From: Chrysoperla carnea
Taxonomy: Eukaryota; Arthropoda; Insecta; Neuroptera; Chrysopidae
Length of the DNA stretch: 64,000 bases
Direction: 5' to 3'
NCBI RefSeq assembly: GCF_905475395.1
Contig: NC_058342.1
Location: 36,414,140 to 36,478,139, forward strand
Shown here: positions 1 to 11,106 of the stretch, piece by piece
Layout of the letters: every line of letters starts with the position of its first letter
Numbering within the stretch: the stretch's first letter is position 1
Notes under the pieces: model-generated
The model's input: the letters and a program-made list of their open reading frames with translations, nothing else
What the model was told of the DNA's origin: nothing
Databases searched by the model: none
Made by a program: the position numbers and the translations under genes

Positions 1-46
1 CACCCAATGCTGATCAAAACCAGAAACAGTTTGTAAATTTTCGACA

Positions 47-445
47 AATGAACCAAAAAGGTATACCCGGAGACTTTTGGGGTCGCTGATCACCATTCCG
101 AAGCTAGAATTCCGATATACTCCTCCACTCCTGATATAATTTACCTCACGCTGCTCCAAAACAGCAATATTCTGTAATTATTCAAGAAAATGTGTCAAAA
201 AAGTATACTCGGGGAATTTTTGGGGTTGCTGATTTGGGCTTTACCTCCAGAGTAAAAATTCCAATATAGCCTCCCTCCCTCTGAAATAATTCATAATTTT
301 GTAAAATATTCACAGAATGTTGTTGTTTTAGACCAGCGGGGGCAAATTATCCCAGAAAACAAGGAGTATATCGAAATTCTGAATTGTGATAAGCGACTCT
401 GAAAACCTTTGGGTATAATTTTTTGGTCCAGTTTGTTAAATATTT
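47..445. repeat. Two direct copies plus one inverted copy of a ~135-bp repeat
   Basis: The motif around 'ttttggggtcgctgat' near 75-92 recurs as 'ttttggggttgctgat' near 217-232. Both copies are followed by related text ending in a ctgatataatt or ctgaaataatt block. A third copy lies in reverse orientation around 345-445, where 'gataagcgactctgaaaac' pairs with the complement of the first copy. Family unknown; no coding content seen. Confidence 0.6.
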
Positions 446-802
446 TCAAAAATCATTTCAGAAATGGATTCCAATAATAAACTTTCTAGCGGCACCAAGT
501 TAGATGTAGATTTTGATCTATACACCTTCCTATGTGCTCATCGATTTGAACATACTCAAAGCCAACTATCAAATCGCCGACTATTCTCTATTCTTATTAC
601 CCACTATATTATCTATTACCCTTCATGGTGACATTGTTTACCAAACAAATGACTAAGTAGTAAGTGAAGTCACTACTCAGTACTCAGTGGTTGTGAGACA
701 TGCGCTAAAGCATTTCTCATTGCTATCCGGATTGATCCGAACGATCCGAACACACCCGAATCGAACGCGATTTGTTAAATAAAAACACGGTAAGTTTAAG
801 TT

Positions 803-827
803 ATAATATATATATATATATATATAA
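803..827. repeat. TA dinucleotide microsatellite
   Basis: An uninterrupted run of about 12 TA units is visible. It has no associated gene. Confidence 0.85.
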
Positions 828-3800
828 ATATAATACCTTGATACTGAATTCTTACAAATACAAAAGGTGCTCAGCAAAAACCAATATCTTACCTGTTTTG
901 AGTTAAGTGAGTTCAATTTTTTTACTTAAAGTGATTCATTTTTAATATTTATTGAAAAGTGAGAATTTAAAGTGTGTCTTTTCTTTTGTTTTGTAGCCTC
1001 AATTTATTCAAAATACGTCCGAGTGTTACCCGTTTTTCATTGTTCTGAATAGTTTCAAGTTTTTGTTTTGTTTTGTTTTGAAATTGCAGGTAAATATTTA
1101 TTGAATTTGCATTTTACAACGCATTTATTTTAAACACACCTGCAGTATGCACAAGTTGACCATTTTTTATTCTGAAAAAGGCCTTCAATTTTTTATAAAA
1201 ATTAATAAATTTTCTTGGACGCCAGTCTAGACTAGATAATCGAATTTTCTATTGCAAAAAGAATTGTGTAAATTTTTTTTTTCACAGTAGTCATTTAGTT
1301 AAGTTTATTAAGTTGGATTTTTTTTAGTGTTTGTTATCACTTAATAGGTAATTAATAAAGACAAAAGCAAGATAAGATAACAAAAGCAATAATAATAAAG
1401 TGATAACATACTTTACGTGACAATTTTAAATAGAATAAAATTAAATTTCAAATGATAAACATTCTTTGGGTACAAACACAAAGGTATGCTTTTTTTAATA
1501 TTTAGCATTTAGCATTCATTAGCATTTTATTTTTATTGTATAGGTAGGTCTAGGTATTTGTAGTAAGCGCATCATATTTTAGCTTCATGAGGTATTGGCT
1601 GAGCCATTTCGAAAATTGGGATTCCCCAATAATTTCTTTTCTTTCCCCAAAAATTTAAACTATGCTAGTAAATTATATAAATACTCTATAAACGACAGTC
1701 AAAATCGGCTATAACGCCTTTCAAGAGCCTCACAATTATGGGTCTTTATAAAACCTGGCCTTAGAGTACTATATTTAACGTCTTATTATTTATAAAATTC
1801 ATAATGCTCAAAATTGGTACATTTTGAACCGCTAGGCTGTCTCAAACTGTCAATATTGACAGGTCTGTACTTACATATTGGGCCACATGGACCATGGCCT
1901 TAGGTGAAAAATTTTGGGGGCTCCAAATTGATCGAAAGGTCAAAATATTTGTACTTACATGTGCTTTCATACGCTTTCTGAAATAATGACGAATTCTTAA
2001 GCATCGATACAAAATTGCAGGGGAGTATTTATACCAAATTTCCAAATAATTTGACCGAAATATTTAAAAATAACTTAAACGAATAATTTGAGTTTGGGCT
2101 TGATTCAGAACCCAGTAAAAATTTTTTTGAAAAACAGTCAAAATAATAACACCAAATTTAGAGGCAAATAGTTGTAACCATGTTTTGTCGCTCCAAGCGA
2201 TAAGCCGCTTTATTAAATTTATCAATTTTCCAAAAGTGAATAATCTTTGAACATTCTTTAAACAAATCCTTAAAAGAAATTGCAGATAATGGTTATTGTA
2301 GGACCTTAATTTTTAAATAATTAAAAAAACAAGTCTTTTTTGGAATATTTCGTTCCACAAAACGATGAACTTAGCATGTTTTACTCTGCACGACGAACAC
2401 TTGCTATTGCACTGTATACGAAATTTTAAAGCTCGATTTCTATGTGACTACACTTGCTAGCGGAAAAAAGATTTGGTCGTAGCATTCTACTGCCTTTGGC
2501 GCTTGTACTACCATAAGAAGTACTTCTTCGGTAATAACAAATAAAATAATTTATAAATAATGTAAACAAATAATACAATAGTACCGAAATCTCCTGCTTA
2601 CTAAATGTCATGAAAATCGTTGGAGCCTTTTCCGAGATTAAATTCTTAAAATAAAACCTAAGTAGGTCAATTTTTTCATCCCAAAAACTCCCTGCATACT
2701 AATCGGGTAACAACGTCATCTACTGAAACTTTTCTTTAGTGTTTCAGTGTCGGTAAAGCAGTTAGTTGCTCCCAATTAAATGAAAATTCGCAAAGTTATA
2801 ATAAAATTCATCAATAATGTTGAAAATAAGGTACAAATAATTTGAATCACAAGTCTAAACTTGACTTGACGCTTGTACTACCTTAAAAACTTGCAAAAAT
2901 GTGACTTAAAAGTAGAAATAATCGTCATAATAATCGTGGGTCGTTACAAACGATGTTCGGTATAACAGATTTTGATTGTATTTGCAAATTGTGTGCGCTA
3001 TGATAAGCTACGCTAAGCAGATATCAGTCTCAGTTTCAATCACCTTCGCTTGACGATTCATAATCGATTTTTTTATTTAATTTTTACTGTACATAATATT
3101 GTGAAATAATTCATGATATTTTTTTCAAATATTACTCTGATGATAAATTTATTTTCGTTAGCAACTAATTCTAAACAGACAGGGGTGGATTAAGTGTGAA
3201 GTGTAAGACACGCTGTCAGATTACTTCAGAGTTTTCAAAATCTATTGTGAGATACGAAAAAGCTTATTTTGTAATTAAATTGTTATAATTTAATCGGGTT
3301 TTTATCAGACTTACGTGCGACGTGCGATTATTTTTTAAATACAAATGATTGATCACTCATCCGTAATGAGCATTAAACAATGCTCATTGAAATTTGAATG
3401 GCCTAAATATATGGACATTGTTGCCAAAAAAACAATTTTTTTAATTGAATATTCATTTATGCTAATGAAAATTCACCCACTATCTATTCCTTTTAATACA
3501 TTAAAACATTATGTTTTAAAATAACTAACAGAATAAATTGTTTAATTACTTTGCATATATTGAGTTGGACATGAAAGTTTGAACTGTTTTTATTTAGTTT
3601 CACCTGTCCCGTTGTCTGTCTGTAGTTCCCCGAGTAGTTCATGGAAGAGGACTTTTCATCTTAGAATTTTGTTTTGGGACACCCAGCGTGCGTTACTTTT
3701 GGCACACCCGGTATAGAAGGTGTAAAATATATGTGTTCATTCAACATTTGCTATTCACAAAACAATAACAAAAATGTTTTTAACAAAAAAATTTGCATAC

Positions 3801-4105
3801 AACATATTTTTTTAAACAAATAAACATTATTACGAATTCTTTGATATGATGACAGATGTGTTATTTCTGTTTTAAAATGAAAATATCTATTACAAGGAAA
3901 ATTGTAGAAAATGAATTTTATCATAATTTATGAATGAATACGATTATTTTTACTGAATCAGAAAATTAATGGACATTAAAAGCGAAATTAAAAATGTATA
4001 AAACCGATTCTGTTTCCAAATTTAAGTTTTGAGTTTAAGCGAATTAAGAAATTTTGATATAGGTGCAGAAAAAAACACGTTAATTTCTACTAAAGAAATT
4101 TTTCT

Positions 4106-4424
4106 AGTTAGAGCAGGCATGGGCGAGTTATTTTAAGTCGAAGTCACCATTGTTATAACTTTATTGTGTGTCATAAACTTTATGGTGTATCTCTTAATCC
4201 AAGTCCGCATTGCTCATAAAAGAGGAAGCGAGACGGATATACGACCCTTTTACCTATCTCAGTTTCTCTAATAGTAATGAGATAGGTAGAAAAAAACATG
4301 TTGTCTCTCTGTCTTACTCGTATTTTAGATTGTAACTGGTTAGGTTGTCACTGTATTACTCGTATTTTAAATAAGGATTCCGCGGGATTTCTGTAAGTCC
4401 CATTTGCCCATACCTGAGTTAGAG
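4106..4424. mobile_element. Non-autonomous hAT-type miniature transposon
   Basis: The element runs from 4114 to 4416 (303 bp). It starts CAGGCATGGGC and ends GCCCATACCTG, an inverted pair. It is flanked on both sides by the identical 8-bp direct repeat AGTTAGAG (4106-4113 and 4417-4424). An 8-bp target duplication with termini beginning CAG is the signature of the hAT superfamily. There is no transposase frame inside, so it would depend on a related active element elsewhere. Confidence 0.8.
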
Positions 4425-4794
4425 TTAAAGTTAGAGTCCTTCCTAGAATTTTTGTTCACAATGTTTGAATAAATTAGAATATTATATAATATATGTTAAC
4501 GTAGAAGATATTAAACATATTTATGATTTATGAGTTTGTTTAAATTCTCACGACTATCTCAGATCATGTGTTATTTATATAACAATTTAATGTACATAAA
4601 GTTATGACCGCCATTAATCATATCATAAATTCAATCCAAACTTTATTACTATGTCAAGTAATTGTTCAACAATCATTATTTAAGTAGCCATGCCATTAAT
4701 AGAAAATTTTGTACAAGATTTTCTGACGTCGTTAAAATCCAAAACAGTTAATTTTTGGTCTATCATACTAACTTGACTTTACTTGGTCGAAACT

Positions 4795-4895
4795 CACTAG
4801 AACATCCGGATTCCAGTATCTGTGACCCCCCCCCCCCAAAATCTATCTCTAGATTCACGCCTATTTTCAGGGAAATTAATGGTAAAATAGGTCTA
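4795..4895. repeat. Dispersed repeat with a 12-C tract (copy 1)
   Basis: The segment contains twelve consecutive C at 4826-4837, then text including 'ctctagattcacgcc' and 'attaatggtaaaa'. A second copy at 12565-12690 shares the same order: a C tract, then 'ctctagatccacgcc', then 'attaatggtaaaa'. Both copies are non-coding; family not recognised. Confidence 0.7.
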
Positions 4896-4924
4896 ATCTA
4901 ACAGAGACCACCCACTTCATTCTT

Positions 4925-5135
4925 TGTTAATCTTTATTTTATTAAATTACATGTATTGATGTGGGTGGAGTTGGTTACTTCGTTCTTATCCAAGCGACGA
5001 CAATGTGATCAATTCAACCGCCCCATTATAATTGCTCATACTGCCGTCGCCTGGATTCGAACCCGCAACCTATTTCCAAGTAAACAAACGGTTAAAGTCT
5101 GAAAAGCCTTAGACCGTTTAGCCATGTTTGTTTAT
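4925..5135 (-). mobile_element. tRNA-derived SINE, family A (copy 1)
   Basis: Read on the minus strand, the element begins with a tRNA-like head near 5125 (TGGCTAAACGGTCTAAGGC). It has a B box GGTTCGAATCC preceded by GCGG and then a unique body ending ACCCACATCAA plus an A-rich tail with ATAAAGATTAACA. The copy at 15355-15605 on the plus strand has the same head, body and tail, which rules out a lone tRNA gene. The head resembles a Leu- or Ser-type tRNA with a long variable arm. Confidence 0.85.
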
Positions 5136-5365
5136 TTAAAAAAAAAAAATGGCCGTGTTAACTTTAAGTGCACTATTTATTGACTTTTATTTATGAAATA
5201 ATTAATAACAAATAATTTATTTTTAGGTTAAATAAATATTGACAAGATTAACAACTCTACGTGAATTGATTACCAAGAAAAATTATTCAAGAAAGTGAAA
5301 AAAAAAAACGTTACAAGCTTTATGAGGACTTAACTTCAAACAAAGCTCAATTTACATCAAACAAG

Positions 5366-7747
5366 ATGTATAAATTTATCATATTATCATTACTGATAAT
5401 AGTCTGTACCGGTGATAACACCGGTGACGTACAAATCAAATGTCCACGCGATTGTGTCTGCGAAGATACCACATCAACAGCCACATGTCGATTTATCGAT
5501 GAAAATTATCAACAATTCGGTGAAACAAATATTAAAACATTGGTCATTCGAGACAACCTCACCTACAAACCACGTATTCAGCTCACACCGAATATCTTTA
5601 AGAATATTGGATTGAAATACGCCCAAAAAATTGTCATCTCGAATGTGACAATCGATTCGATCGATGAAAACACATTCGCTGACTTGGAATATTTAACAAG
5701 TGTCGAATTACAACATGCAAACATTTCGAAGTCGAATATACACATGTTTAAAGAAGTTTTTAACACCAACACGACTAAACATTTAAAGGCAATCGATTTG
5801 AGTCATAATCGAATCGGAAATGAATTATTTAATTCGAATACCTGCGAGGAATTAATGTTACAGAATAATGAAATCGAAGTACTTGACGGGAAAACATTTA
5901 ACGGATTGTTAAATTTAATTTACATCAATTTAAAAAACAATCAAATCCAAAAAATCGATGTAATGACTTTTAAAAAGTTAATCAATCTCGAAGAAATCGA
6001 TTTATCGAACAATCATATCAAAACAATCCCCTTACTTCTATTCACAACAAACACGGAACTCAGTTACTTAAAACTGATTAATAATCCGTTAGCGACACCA
6101 ATCGAACAATCGATTATCAATTCCGAAAGTTTAGAAACATTAGACTTAAATAACAGCGATTTAACGGATATCAGTGAACATATGTTCATACAAATACCGA
6201 ATATAATCGATTTAAAATTACAATCGAACATGATTCGAACGATTCACGAGAATGCATTTAAACATTTAACGGAATTATACGATTTAGATTTATCGGATAA
6301 TCAAATACAAGAATTACCGGAAAATCTTTTTAAATATAACCTCGAATTAAAGTTGTTAAACGTTAGTAATAATTACGATTTAACGAATTTACCATCAAAC
6401 GGTTTTAACATACTTGTTGGGTACACATTCGATATAAACACGTTCGATGTATCGTTTTGTTCGATTCAAAACTTAACAAGTCGAGTTTTCGATCGTATGG
6501 CTGCGTTAACTGATTTATATTTAAACGATAACAACTTAAGTCATTTACCCGAGGATATTTTCGAACACTTATACTCCTTGAAATATATCAACTTGGCAAA
6601 TAATAAACTTTCTACATTACCGACCAATCTATTCAGGAATAATTTTAATTTGAATCATTTAAATTTATCGAATAATCGAAATATTAAGGTCGTTACGTTA
6701 AATATGTTTAATTCGTTACAAAATTTAATTATTTTGGATTTAAGTCAATGTGGTTTGATTAGCACAATCGAGTGGACCTCCCCCGCCGGACATGATCGAT
6801 TGGTTAGCCTTAAATATTTAAACATCTCGAATAATTACATAACCGAATTAGATGGGGACAAGTTCATGGATTATATTCCAAATGTAATCAATATCGATTT
6901 AACTGGTAATCAATTGCAGTGTAATCAACAATTTACATCGTTCCTACAATCGTTAATCGCGCATAATGTACAAGTTGAGATTAATCGTGAACAATCTGAG
7001 GACTTGGATAAGAAATCACGATGGAATTTACTTACAAAAACTGTTTGTAAAGATGAACCAATCGTTCAACAAATTCCAAGCACAAATCAAACGAAAATCG
7101 ATAATAAAATCGATAACGATAACGATAACAATGATGATATCGATGATGAATACTATGATGGTGATTTCTCTGAAGATGAAGATGAGGAAGATGAAAGTAA
7201 CGATACGTATGATGAGACGATTTCATCATCCACGATTGCCTCGAACGATGATTTCGATTCAGATGAAGATGACGAAGAAGAAGATGAAATTTTACTCGAT
7301 AGTTATTATTTAAATAAAGATTATAGCAATTACACGAAAGTCTTAATGTTTTTAGTTGGTGCGATAACATCCGCCGCGATTGTATTCCTTTTATCGTGGT
7401 GTTCAATCGTTTTATATCGACGTCGATTGGCGAACAATAAGTACAATCAAAACATCAATAATATTATAACGAAAACGTTACAACAACCGTACAACAATGG
7501 AAGTGATTCGTTTAAAACGAAGAAAGATTGTGGTCTGGTTTATAAACAATTGTCTGAAGAATTAACTCCACAACAATCGAACACAACAAATTCAACTTCA
7601 ATGATTAATCCATCAGTGATATTAACACGATTATATTCGATAATCAATCATCAAAATGCGTCTGCGACTTCACGTTATCAACAGATTCAACCAGAAGATC
7701 AACAATTACATCAATCAACAATTACAATTACAACAATTAATCAATAA
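5366..7747 (+). CDS. Leucine-rich-repeat single-pass membrane protein
   Basis: Single-exon 793-residue protein. It has an N-terminal signal peptide (residues 1-16, rich in I/L). A cysteine cap of LRRNT type follows (CPRDCVCEDTTSTATC, about 26-41), then a long array of leucine-rich repeats of the 'L..L.L..N.I..I....F..L' type to about 530, and a short C-terminal cap with Cys. A strongly acidic Asp/Glu/Asn stalk spans about 575-645. A transmembrane helix at about 657-683 is followed by RRR, and a ~110-residue cytoplasmic tail is rich in Asn, Gln, Ser and Thr. There is no TIR or Ig domain, so it is neither Toll nor Kekkon. Extracellular LRR proteins of this shape act in cell adhesion and neuronal targeting in insects, but I cannot name an orthologue. 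The ATG at 5366 opens directly into the signal peptide. An AATAAA overlaps the stop codon. Confidence 0.9.
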   Translation: MYKFIILSLLIIVCTGDNTGDVQIKCPRDCVCEDTTSTATCRFIDENYQQFGETNIKTLVIRDNLTYKPRIQLTPNIFKNIGLKYAQKIVISNVTIDSIDENTFADLEYLTSVELQHANISKSNIHMFKEVFNTNTTKHLKAIDLSHNRIGNELFNSNTCEELMLQNNEIEVLDGKTFNGLLNLIYINLKNNQIQKIDVMTFKKLINLEEIDLSNNHIKTIPLLLFTTNTELSYLKLINNPLATPIEQSIINSESLETLDLNNSDLTDISEHMFIQIPNIIDLKLQSNMIRTIHENAFKHLTELYDLDLSDNQIQELPENLFKYNLELKLLNVSNNYDLTNLPSNGFNILVGYTFDINTFDVSFCSIQNLTSRVFDRMAALTDLYLNDNNLSHLPEDIFEHLYSLKYINLANNKLSTLPTNLFRNNFNLNHLNLSNNRNIKVVTLNMFNSLQNLIILDLSQCGLISTIEWTSPAGHDRLVSLKYLNISNNYITELDGDKFMDYIPNVINIDLTGNQLQCNQQFTSFLQSLIAHNVQVEINREQSEDLDKKSRWNLLTKTVCKDEPIVQQIPSTNQTKIDNKIDNDNDNNDDIDDEYYDGDFSEDEDEEDESNDTYDETISSSTIASNDDFDSDEDDEEEDEILLDSYYLNKDYSNYTKVLMFLVGAITSAAIVFLLSWCSIVLYRRRLANNKYNQNINNIITKTLQQPYNNGSDSFKTKKDCGLVYKQLSEELTPQQSNTTNSTSMINPSVILTRLYSIINHQNASATSRYQQIQPEDQQLHQSTITITTINQ

Positions 7748-9367
7748 AAATCTATTACTTACTTTCCAAAATTTTTATTTAGCTCAATCAATTTGTCGAT
7801 GTCTCTGTTAACCTCTAAAATACATTCTTCTAGGGCGGGGAATCCCCACGTCTTTTTTGTCGTCAACGGGGGATTGTCTACTTTTATCTAAAGAAAAGAA
7901 ATATTTCGAAATGTCAAGTTCCCGAAAACGAAAGAAATGAAGGCGAAAAACTGAGTTATATATCGAAATCTCGACAAATTGACTGAGTTAATTGTTGATC
8001 ATAATTTTATTGTTATTTTTACAGTGAAATTCGTTTTGGGTCGACAGAGGGTCAGCCTGTTACACCAAAAACAATTAGTACAAAGACTAAAAATGCCAAA
8101 GTGAAATAAATGCACAACCAAGTCGAATTTCGAGTTACTCAAAATATTAAAATTTTGAAGAGTCTAATTTGTTACATGTTCCATGAGAACCCCCCCCCCC
8201 CCGGCGTATACATCGGTTATCTGTTTTGAGTCGTAATTTGAAAGAATGAACCCGGCTGTGGTCCCATTCATACAAGCAATTCAGGATCGGAGTAATCATG
8301 TCGGGGGCCCTTTCAAATACAATTCTCAGCCTTTTGAAGATCATCAGGTCTTTTCAAGTTGATGAACGGATATGAGTAAAATGAGACACGAGTTTTTTTA
8401 ATTTTAACTTTATTCTTGTTAAATACAATAAAGTACAATAAACGAAAGATGATATTTTTTAACGCATGCGTAACGTAACGCATCCATATTATTAGTTCTA
8501 CTTCTCGATACTAGATGGTTCTGTTCCGTATGCAGTATTTCATTAACTGACTTTTTTCATCAAATTGTGCCAATTTATAATTTAAATTTGAAAAACAGAA
8601 AGGCAATCATTGATAAAGGATAATTGGGATGGTATTCCTAGGAAAACTAGCGTAATCCTGGAGTGGAGCCCAAATTGAAACGAATTTCACTGAATCGAAG
8701 GTGATGTTATTTTCTAATTTCTCTTTACTGCATATTTTCTTTTTTTAAATAGTTATTTTTGTGTTTTTGTGAATAACCAATAAATAATGACTGACGTCAC
8801 AATGCAGTACAAATTATGATGAACAAATTTCAAAATATATTTTCAATTTGTTTTGAGCAAATCATTTATTTTGTTTGCTTGTGTTCTTTTATGATGCCAT
8901 TACAGCTCATGTTTGACATTTCATATAACGATGACGTCGTTGTATACGTCATAATGTCATCAATAAAAAGAGCACAAGCTTTATTATTATTATTTTTTTG
9001 TGTAGTAATATTTGATGATTTTATGTTTTAACAATAATAAATATTATTTTTTTCCAAGTCATTATTAATTAGATATAATAAATTAATTAAAACTTATTAA
9101 TGAATTGAATTGAATTAATTTGAGCTTATTAAATGATTGTAACGTTAACGTTAATTACGTGTATTGACGTGTATTATTAGAATGCATTTATTTTAATTAT
9201 TATTACTATTAATTATTTTATTATTAATTATATTAAATTAATAAAAATATTATATTTTAAATTTATTGTGACTATTCTTTCATATCTATAAGAGGCCATA
9301 TCCATAGAAAATGCCAATAAGATCCTAGTTACGGACCTGCTTTTATATTTAAACTATCTAAAATATC

Positions 9368-9690
9368 CATGAAGGTTATAAAGAAGGAGAACGATCGCTA
9401 CGTGTAAAAGCATTAGCGCACCTGTCCCTGAAAATTTAGAATTTATAGTTCATTTTTCAGCCACCAGCCGCGCTGTCGTCGTTAAGTAGTATCTGCGAAG
9501 TTAGCTGTTTATGAGTACAAGTAGATGAAGTTAGTTGCATAATGTACAAATTGATATATCATTTCAAATTAGCGCACAACAGCCCGCTTTTATTGATACT
9601 ACTTAGCGGTCGCAGCGCCTCACTTATTTTATCCATATTTCGGGGACAATATTTTCTATAGCGATCGTTCTCCTTCTTATAACCTTCATG
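9368..9690. mobile_element. Foldback miniature element, 323 bp
   Basis: Left end CATGAAGGTTATAAAGAAGG at 9368 is matched in reverse at the right end (CCTTCTTATAACCTTCATG, to 9690). The arms continue through GAGAACGATCGCTA, about 33 bp in all. A second, inner inverted pair surrounds 'taagtagtat'/'atactactta'. ATC flanks both ends, a possible 3-bp target duplication. No protein is encoded; superfamily uncertain. Confidence 0.75.
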
Positions 9691-10571
9691 ATCACATCGT
9701 AGATGTAACAGCAATTTGAACTATAACTGTTACGTGTTCGTATTAATTTATAAATTAAAATACAAATGGAATAAATCTCTTTGCGATGAGAATCTGTTTG
9801 CGATTTACAATTGAATCTAAAAAAAAAGATTGAAATAGTGCAGGAGCAAAAGGAAATACAGGGATGGTTTAGATTGAAACTAAATTTAAATAATAACAAC
9901 ACAACATTAAATTTAAAAAATACTTTAATTAAACATTTAACTTGATTTAATATTTAAAACACTTAACATTTAAATCACTAGCATTGCGTTGCGTCATTCA
10001 AAATACTGTAAATAATCAAGTAAATGTCAACTGAACGTTCAAATAAAACTTATAAATCATTCATATCTTATTTGGTTTGTGTTGGATGCTTGGAACAAAC
10101 GAACCGAACGTATCGGAGCACAAAGTTTATTTATCAGGAATGCCGATTTAAATCTTATACAATTCCCTGACTTTTTCGTGAGCAAAAATTCCCTGGCTTT
10201 AACGAGTATAAAATAAATATTTCGAGGTAGTTAGTAGTCAGGGCCCCTATTCTTGAGGGCGAATATTTACCGCCCTTTACGCTCAAAGCCTATACAGAGT
10301 GTCTTTTTAAGTTGACATATGCTTGAAACTCGATAAATAAATTTAATTGAGGATAATTGGGCCCGGCTCGCCCCCCCCCCCTTTTGGATCCAACACAAAC
10401 CGCATGCAAACATGCGTCTATTAACAGCAAATAATATTATAATACATTTAAATTGATTCCCATTCAACATTTTTAAAATACTTGTAATTGTAATAAATAA
10501 AGCTTTGTTTTTCGAATAGAGTTACATAATAGCTTACAAATCTCATGTCTCATGTTTTACTTTACGTCCCA

Positions 10572-10946
10572 ACTGAAATATTGAGAGACTGGAACGCTCA
10601 CTGCCTATAGCGCCCAACAAGCGGGGACGGTGCAGCATGATTCGGGTGGGTATACGTGTTTCTTCCTAACTCTTCTGCTCTTACAACTTTATTCGTCATG
10701 GGAACTGATGACAGGTACTTTAACTTTTGACAGGTTCGTACTCTGATTTCTGTTGAAATTTGACTTGTCATAGACAGGTTCTATTTTCTACCACTAGATA
10801 GCGCTAGAATCAGTTCCCATGACGAATAGTCAGTCACTTTCAAATCAGACTGTTGTACGAGAACAACATGTATACCCGTCATTTTCTTTCTCTGTCTCTT
10901 CGCTGCCAGAAGACTAGATAGCGTTCCAGTCCCTCTGTATTTCAGT
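10572..10946. mobile_element. Foldback element (type 1) carrying a nested second element
   Basis: The outer ends form an inverted pair: ACTGAAATATTGAGAGACTG at 10572 and the reverse of its relative at 10925-10946. A separate inverted-repeat element occupies 10691-10827, with ends ATTCGTCATGGGAACTGAT and ATCAGTTCCCATGACGAAT. It is of the same family as 25132-25348. A left arm of the outer element recurs at 39445-39566. This suggests one miniature element inserted into another. Confidence 0.75.
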
Positions 10947-11106
10947 GTCCTAACTACAACTCAACTCATTTAGCTTGGCTTCAACCAAATATCACTAAGT
11001 AAATATTATAAATCCGTTCATCATTTGTAAATTTATTAAGAGACATTTAAATTTGACATTCTCTATTCGTTTGATATCTGTAGGTGATTGTGTTTGCAAA
11101 TTAAAC

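Larger units (their letters stand above)
1..5365. other. Intergenic region, repeat-rich, no gene seen
   Basis: I see no convincing gene here. The only open frames are short and AT-biased. The stretch holds an inverted/direct repeat block at 1-450, a TA microsatellite near 803-827, a repeat piece at 3590-3720 that recurs near 45600 and 58275, a hAT-type miniature element at 4106-4424, a C-tract repeat at 4795-4895 and a tRNA-derived SINE at 4925-5135. The 5' untranslated region and promoter of the LRR gene should lie in the last few hundred bases, but I cannot place a start site. Confidence 0.6.
7748..11106. other. Intergenic region with foldback elements
   Basis: No gene is supported; open frames here are AT-biased and lack recognisable domains. 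Contents: a 13-C run at 8190-8202, a foldback element at 9368-9690, an 11-C run at 10371-10381 and a nested pair of foldback elements at 10572-10946. An AATAAA on the minus strand at 11037-11032 lies about 70 nt past the stop of the lipid-transfer gene and is its likely polyadenylation signal. Confidence 0.6.

Noticed and set aside
7032-7406. 124-codon minus-strand frame
   Set aside because: It is the antisense shadow of the acidic stalk of the LRR protein; its His/Arg-rich product follows from complementing GAT/GAA codons.
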